Assembly: GCA_029880775.1 (NCBI GenBank)
Contig: JAOUNV010000075.1
Coordinates: forward strand, 1-7,523
From: Nitrospinota bacterium
GTDB taxonomy: Bacteria > Nitrospinota_A > UBA7883
DNA length: 7,523 nt
Direction: 5' to 3'
The position numbers and the translations under genes are program-made. The notes beneath the pieces are model-generated. The model searched no databases, had not been told where the DNA came from, and saw only the letters and a list, made by a program, of their open reading frames with translations. Positions 5,633 through 7,523 of this stretch are shown in pieces (within the stretch, counting starts at the first letter, position 1; the number at the start of each line of letters is the position of its first letter).

Positions 5633-6223
5633 CTATTGCTTTTTCCTCTCCCGCAGCTTCTCGTTTTGCAGTTTAAGTAGTACCTTTAGCTCTTCGTTTT
5701 CCGAGGTCAGCCTGGCCACTTCCGCCTCCGCTTCCATCAGCCTCCTGGCCAGTTTAGCCGGGTCCTTTTTCTCCTCCATCGGTATAAGCTTGATTTCCAC
5801 ACCGTTGTCCCGGGACACCACCGCATGCCTGGCGTCACTTTTCAACGTGATCTCCAGCCGGACGGCGTCTGCTTTCCTGAATTCATACACAGAGATCTTA
5901 TCCACAAGCTCATCGTCCATGGTGATGGGGGCGGATGGGATACGGCTTTTCGCCGGGCGCATCTCTACCACCAGCCGGGTGGGCTTCTCCAGCCTGAATG
6001 TTGTGTACTTGACGGGTACATTGGTAACCAGGATTATGGTTTTTTCCGCCAGGTTCATGGATATCTTGATATCCAACAGCTCCGCCATTACGGGGGCATT
6101 GTCCATTTGTATTGGCTGAGGTCCAGGCTGAGCCATACTCACCGTCCGTGTTGTTTTGCATCCAGTGACAACTATGGCGACGACGAGCAGGAAGCACACC
6201 GCGCACCATGTGATCGGCTTCAT
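5633..6223 (-). CDS. AMIN-domain lipoprotein with C-terminal coiled coil
   Basis: From the ATG at 6223 the product is 196 residues. Residues 1-21 are a lipoprotein signal peptide (MKPITW, hydrophobic core FLLVVAIVV) ending in a lipobox V19-T20-G21-C22, so C22 should be lipidated and the protein anchored in the envelope. Residues about 48-148 match an AMIN domain: a beta-rich domain with FRLEKPTRLVVEM and the ISVYEFRKADAVRLEI stretch, best known for targeting amidases (AmiC) and secretins (PilQ) to the septum or peptidoglycan. Residues about 155-195 are a charged heptad-like coiled coil (LARRLMEAEAEVARL). No amidase or secretin domain is present. An ATG at 6253 is possible but sits on the predicted transcription start; no good ribosome-binding site precedes either start. 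Confidence 0.82.
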   Translation of the reverse strand: MKPITWCAVCFLLVVAIVVTGCKTTRTVSMAQPGPQPIQMDNAPVMAELLDIKISMNLAEKTIILVTNVPVKYTTFRLEKPTRLVVEMRPAKSRIPSAPITMDDELVDKISVYEFRKADAVRLEITLKSDARHAVVSRDNGVEIKLIPMEEKKDPAKLARRLMEAEAEVARLTSENEELKVLLKLQNEKLRERKKQ

Positions 6224-6259
6224 AAATTGGTTTGATCGGTTGGTCACAGGCATAGGTGG

Positions 6260-6288
6260 AATATAGCGGTAAGTCGACCGCTGGTCAA
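6260..6288 (-). promoter_or_regulatory. Promoter of the AMIN gene with a dyad in the spacer
   Basis: On the minus strand -35 TTGACC (6288-6283) and -10 TATATT (6265-6260) are separated by exactly 17 nt, each box one mismatch from consensus. Predicted start is near 6253. A perfect 6-bp inverted repeat, AGCGGT (6265-6270) and ACCGCT (6277-6282) on the plus strand, fills the spacer and touches the -10 box. That is a good position for a repressor or a MerR-type activator. Confidence 0.75.
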
Positions 6289-6297
6289 GAGGGCTGT

Positions 6298-6349
6298 GGC
6301 GACATGGGCGGAAAATATTAGTTCCATCGGGGAAACTATCCGTGTCGCC
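6298..6349. other. Imperfect long stem-loop upstream of the AMIN promoter
   Basis: Three nested pairings share one continuous arm: GGCGACA (6298-6304) with TGTCGCC (6343-6349), CGGA (6309-6312) with TCCG (6339-6342), and TAGTTCC (6319-6325) with GGAAACTA (6331-6338, one bulged base). Bulges of 4 and 6 nt (TGGG, AAATAT) lie on the other arm. Eighteen pairs form in 52 nt. No promoter for it could be identified; 6224-6508 otherwise holds only the AMIN promoter and the cytochrome gene terminator. Confidence 0.45.
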
Positions 6350-6423
6350 CGCTTGGCCCATGGGATGACCTGCGCTGTAGCGAGGGTTCTATGTCCTTCC
6401 TTGACCACTTTTCCGGCATGGCA

Positions 6424-6457
6424 ATAAAAAACCTCCGCCCCTGGTGGGACGGAGGTT
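6424..6457 (-). terminator. Intrinsic terminator of the cytochrome c gene
   Basis: On the minus strand AACCTCCG (6457-6450) pairs with CGGAGGTT (6437-6430). One G-U and three C-G inner pairs bring the stem to about 12 bp around an ACCA loop, and a run of at least six U follows. It begins about 50 nt past the cytochrome stop codon and separates that gene from the AMIN gene. Confidence 0.92.
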
Positions 6458-6508
6458 CTGACTTATAACTTAGCTACAAGCAAGGCCTGAAGGCTTAGAA
6501 GCCTCGGC

Positions 6509-6871
6509 TCAGCCGCCGTTCGCCTTCATGTACGCGATAATATCCTTCGCGTCCTGTTCGGTCATCTTCGGGGCCTTCATTTTCGGCCTTTTCTGCTTCT
6601 CTTTACCGATATCTTTCTTCATCTGCTCGGTTTCGGCGCTACCATCTTTCCAGGTACCCTTGGTGTCGGTCAGCCATTTCACCAGCCACTCTTCGCTACG
6701 TTTGCCAGTGACACCAGCCAATCCAGGACCAACTTTTTTCTTGGCGGAAAGGTTGTGGCAATTCTTACATTTTTTCGAGCCCCAGAGCGCTGCGCCATCA
6801 CCGGCTGCAGCCTGGCCGGTGAAACCTACGACGAACGCCAAAGCCATTACAATGACAAGTGCTCTCTTCAT
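6509..6871 (-). CDS. Exported small c-type cytochrome (class I-like)
   Basis: The 120-residue precursor has a Sec signal peptide (MKRALVIVMALAFVVGFTG, cleavage likely after the AAA at 21-23). The mature protein of about 97 residues acts in the periplasm as an electron carrier. The haem attachment motif is C35-K-N-C38-H39 near its N-terminus, as in class I cytochromes c, followed by VGPGLAGVTGKR (about 47-58), which usually packs on the haem. The sixth ligand is probably M98 or M103 in a Lys-rich segment, and the closing helix MTEQDAKDIIAYMKANG is typical. Electron donor and acceptor cannot be told from the window. It has a strong AGGGAGGA ribosome-binding site about 6 nt before the ATG, its own terminator, and stands between glnA and the AMIN gene as a single transcription unit. 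Confidence 0.93.
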   Translation of the reverse strand: MKRALVIVMALAFVVGFTGQAAAGDGAALWGSKKCKNCHNLSAKKKVGPGLAGVTGKRSEEWLVKWLTDTKGTWKDGSAETEQMKKDIGKEKQKRPKMKAPKMTEQDAKDIIAYMKANGG

Positions 6872-6916
6872 AATTTTCCTCCCTAAGATTTATCTTTCGA
6901 TTAAAAACGAAACAAC

Positions 6917-6942
6917 GGCTTTTACCCGTGGTTTTAAAAGCC
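6917..6942 (-). promoter_or_regulatory. Inverted repeat in the cytochrome c leader
   Basis: GGCTTTTA (6917-6924) and TAAAAGCC (6935-6942) form a perfect 8-bp inverted repeat with a 10-bp spacer. It lies about 46 nt upstream of the cytochrome ATG. If transcription starts near 6953 it would be an RNA hairpin in the 5' leader; otherwise it could be a dimeric regulator site. Confidence 0.4.
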
Positions 6943-6959
6943 CCCATTAGCGCCTTATC

Positions 6960-6986
6960 ATCTTATCTCCATGCCTTTTATGTCAA
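6960..6986 (-). promoter_or_regulatory. Possible promoter of the cytochrome c gene
   Basis: A perfect -35 box TTGACA lies at 6986-6981 on the minus strand, just past the glnA terminator. The best -10 candidate, TAAGAT (6965-6960), has four of six matches and a short 15-nt spacer. The -35 box is convincing and the -10 is not; the start would be near 6953. Confidence 0.45.
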
Positions 6987-7017
6987 GGATATTTTTCCGG
7001 ACACTATGATAAAAAAC

Positions 7018-7046
7018 AAAAAAAAGCCCGGCCATGGGCGCCGGGC
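7018..7046 (-). terminator. Intrinsic terminator of glnA
   Basis: On the minus strand GCCCGGC (7046-7040) and GCCGGGC (7032-7026) form a 7-bp GC stem with a 7-nt loop, followed by eight U (7025-7018) and then a second U-run after one G. It starts 24 nt after the glnA stop codon. Confidence 0.95.
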
Positions 7047-7070
7047 AAATCTGAAAACACCTTGCGATGT

Positions 7071-7523
7071 TTAGATGTCGTAATACATGGTGAATTCATA
7101 GGGATGCGGCCTTTTTCGCAATTCCCCCACTTCGCTTTCTCGCTTGTAATCGATCCAGGCGTCGATCATGTCCTGGGTGAACACATCCCCCTTCAGCAGG
7201 TAGTCGTGATCCGCTTCCAGAGCGTCCAGAGCGTCTTCCAGGCTTCCTGGCAACGACGGAATCTCAGCCAGCTCCTCCGGGGAGAGGCCGTATATGTTCT
7301 TGTCCATAGGGGCGCCAGGATCTATCTTGTTCTGAATGCCATCCAGCCCCGCCATCAGCATTGCGGAAAACGCCAGGTATGCGTTGCAGCTTGGATCGGG
7401 GAACCGGACCTCCACCCGCTTTGCCTTCGGGCTGGGGGAGTACATCGGGATCCTGATCGACGCTGATCGGTTGCGGGACGAATAGGCCAGGTTCACCGGG
7501 GCCTCGAAGCCGGGCACCAGGCG
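7071..7523 (-). CDS. glnA: Glutamine synthetase type I, C-terminal third (5' end outside window)
   Basis: Glutamine synthetase makes glutamine from glutamate, ammonia and ATP and is the main entry of ammonia into metabolism; type I enzymes are cytoplasmic dodecamers. The visible 150 codons are open at the right edge, so the true start is outside. The fragment begins in RLVPGFEAPVNLAYSSRNRS, a conserved active-site region, followed by RVEVRFPDPSCNAYLAFSAM and AGLDGIQNKI. The motif DKNIYGLSPEE places a tyrosine 72 residues before the C-terminus, matching the adenylylation site Tyr397 of E. coli GlnA (DKNLYDLPPEE), so control by GlnE-type adenylylation is likely. The end HPYEFTMYYDI is typical of the family. 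Confidence 0.97.
   Translation of the reverse strand, partial: RLVPGFEAPVNLAYSSRNRSASIRIPMYSPSPKAKRVEVRFPDPSCNAYLAFSAMLMAGLDGIQNKIDPGAPMDKNIYGLSPEELAEIPSLPGSLEDALDALEADHDYLLKGDVFTQDMIDAWIDYKRESEVGELRKRPHPYEFTMYYDI

Noticed and set aside
3681..6271. The 11-base string ATATAGCGGTA occurs at 3681-3691 and again at 6261-6271
   Set aside because: A few exact 11-base matches are expected by chance in 7.5 kb. The first copy lacks the second half of the dyad and a -35 box.
6224..6361. Upstream extension of the AMIN protein by 46 residues
   Set aside because: It would run through the promoter and the stem-loop, has no family-like residues, and would hide the lipoprotein signal peptide.
6401..6430. 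Plus-strand TTGACC followed by an A-rich stretch as a possible promoter
   Set aside because: The A-rich stretch is the U-tract template of the cytochrome terminator, the -10 match is poor, and no plus-strand gene follows.

Overview
This is a housekeeping stretch of a bacterial chromosome with fairly even base composition (slightly GC-rich by eye). The organism is most likely Gram-negative: a predicted lipoprotein carries an AMIN envelope domain and there is an exported c-type cytochrome. Gene content and the Lys/Ala-rich L22 tail would fit a deltaproteobacterium-like or related lineage, but the window does not settle the phylum. I saw no CRISPR array, insertion sequence, phage gene, tRNA or rRNA.

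Left half (1-3650, minus strand): a tightly packed ribosomal protein operon read from right to left, rplV-rpsC-rplP-rpmC-rpsQ-rplN-rplX-rplE, with rplE cut by the window edge. This is the distal half of the S10 operon running into the spc operon, with stop/start overlaps or gaps of at most 15 nt. The genes normally upstream of rplV (rpsS, rplB and others) are missing from this position. The cluster instead starts at rplV with its own near-consensus sigma70 promoter (TTGACA-17 nt-TATACT) and a leader of about 95 nt with two hairpins. L22 has an 87-residue histone-like tail containing a 42-bp tandem repeat.

Middle (3650-5640): a plus-strand ketopantoate-reductase family gene (panE-like), divergent from the ribosomal operon and followed by a very stable hairpin without a U-tract. 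Next comes a divergent pair: a 74-residue protein with three CxxC motifs (minus) and a glutaredoxin-like protein (plus). The AT-rich gap between them holds a perfect inverted repeat and an extended -10 promoter.

Right part (5633-7523, minus strand): three separately transcribed genes. From right to left these are the 3' end of glnA (glutamine synthetase type I) with a clear intrinsic terminator, a small exported cytochrome c with its own terminator, and an AMIN-domain lipoprotein behind a strong promoter whose spacer contains a perfect dyad. An unexplained imperfect stem-loop of about 52 nt lies just upstream of that promoter.

The protein-coding content is ordinary. The observations worth checking are the break and new promoter at rplV with its structured leader, the L22 tail, the zinc-ribbon/glutaredoxin pair with its dyad, and the promoter dyad and stem-loop next to the AMIN gene. 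Nothing here amounts to clear evidence for a new multi-gene system.
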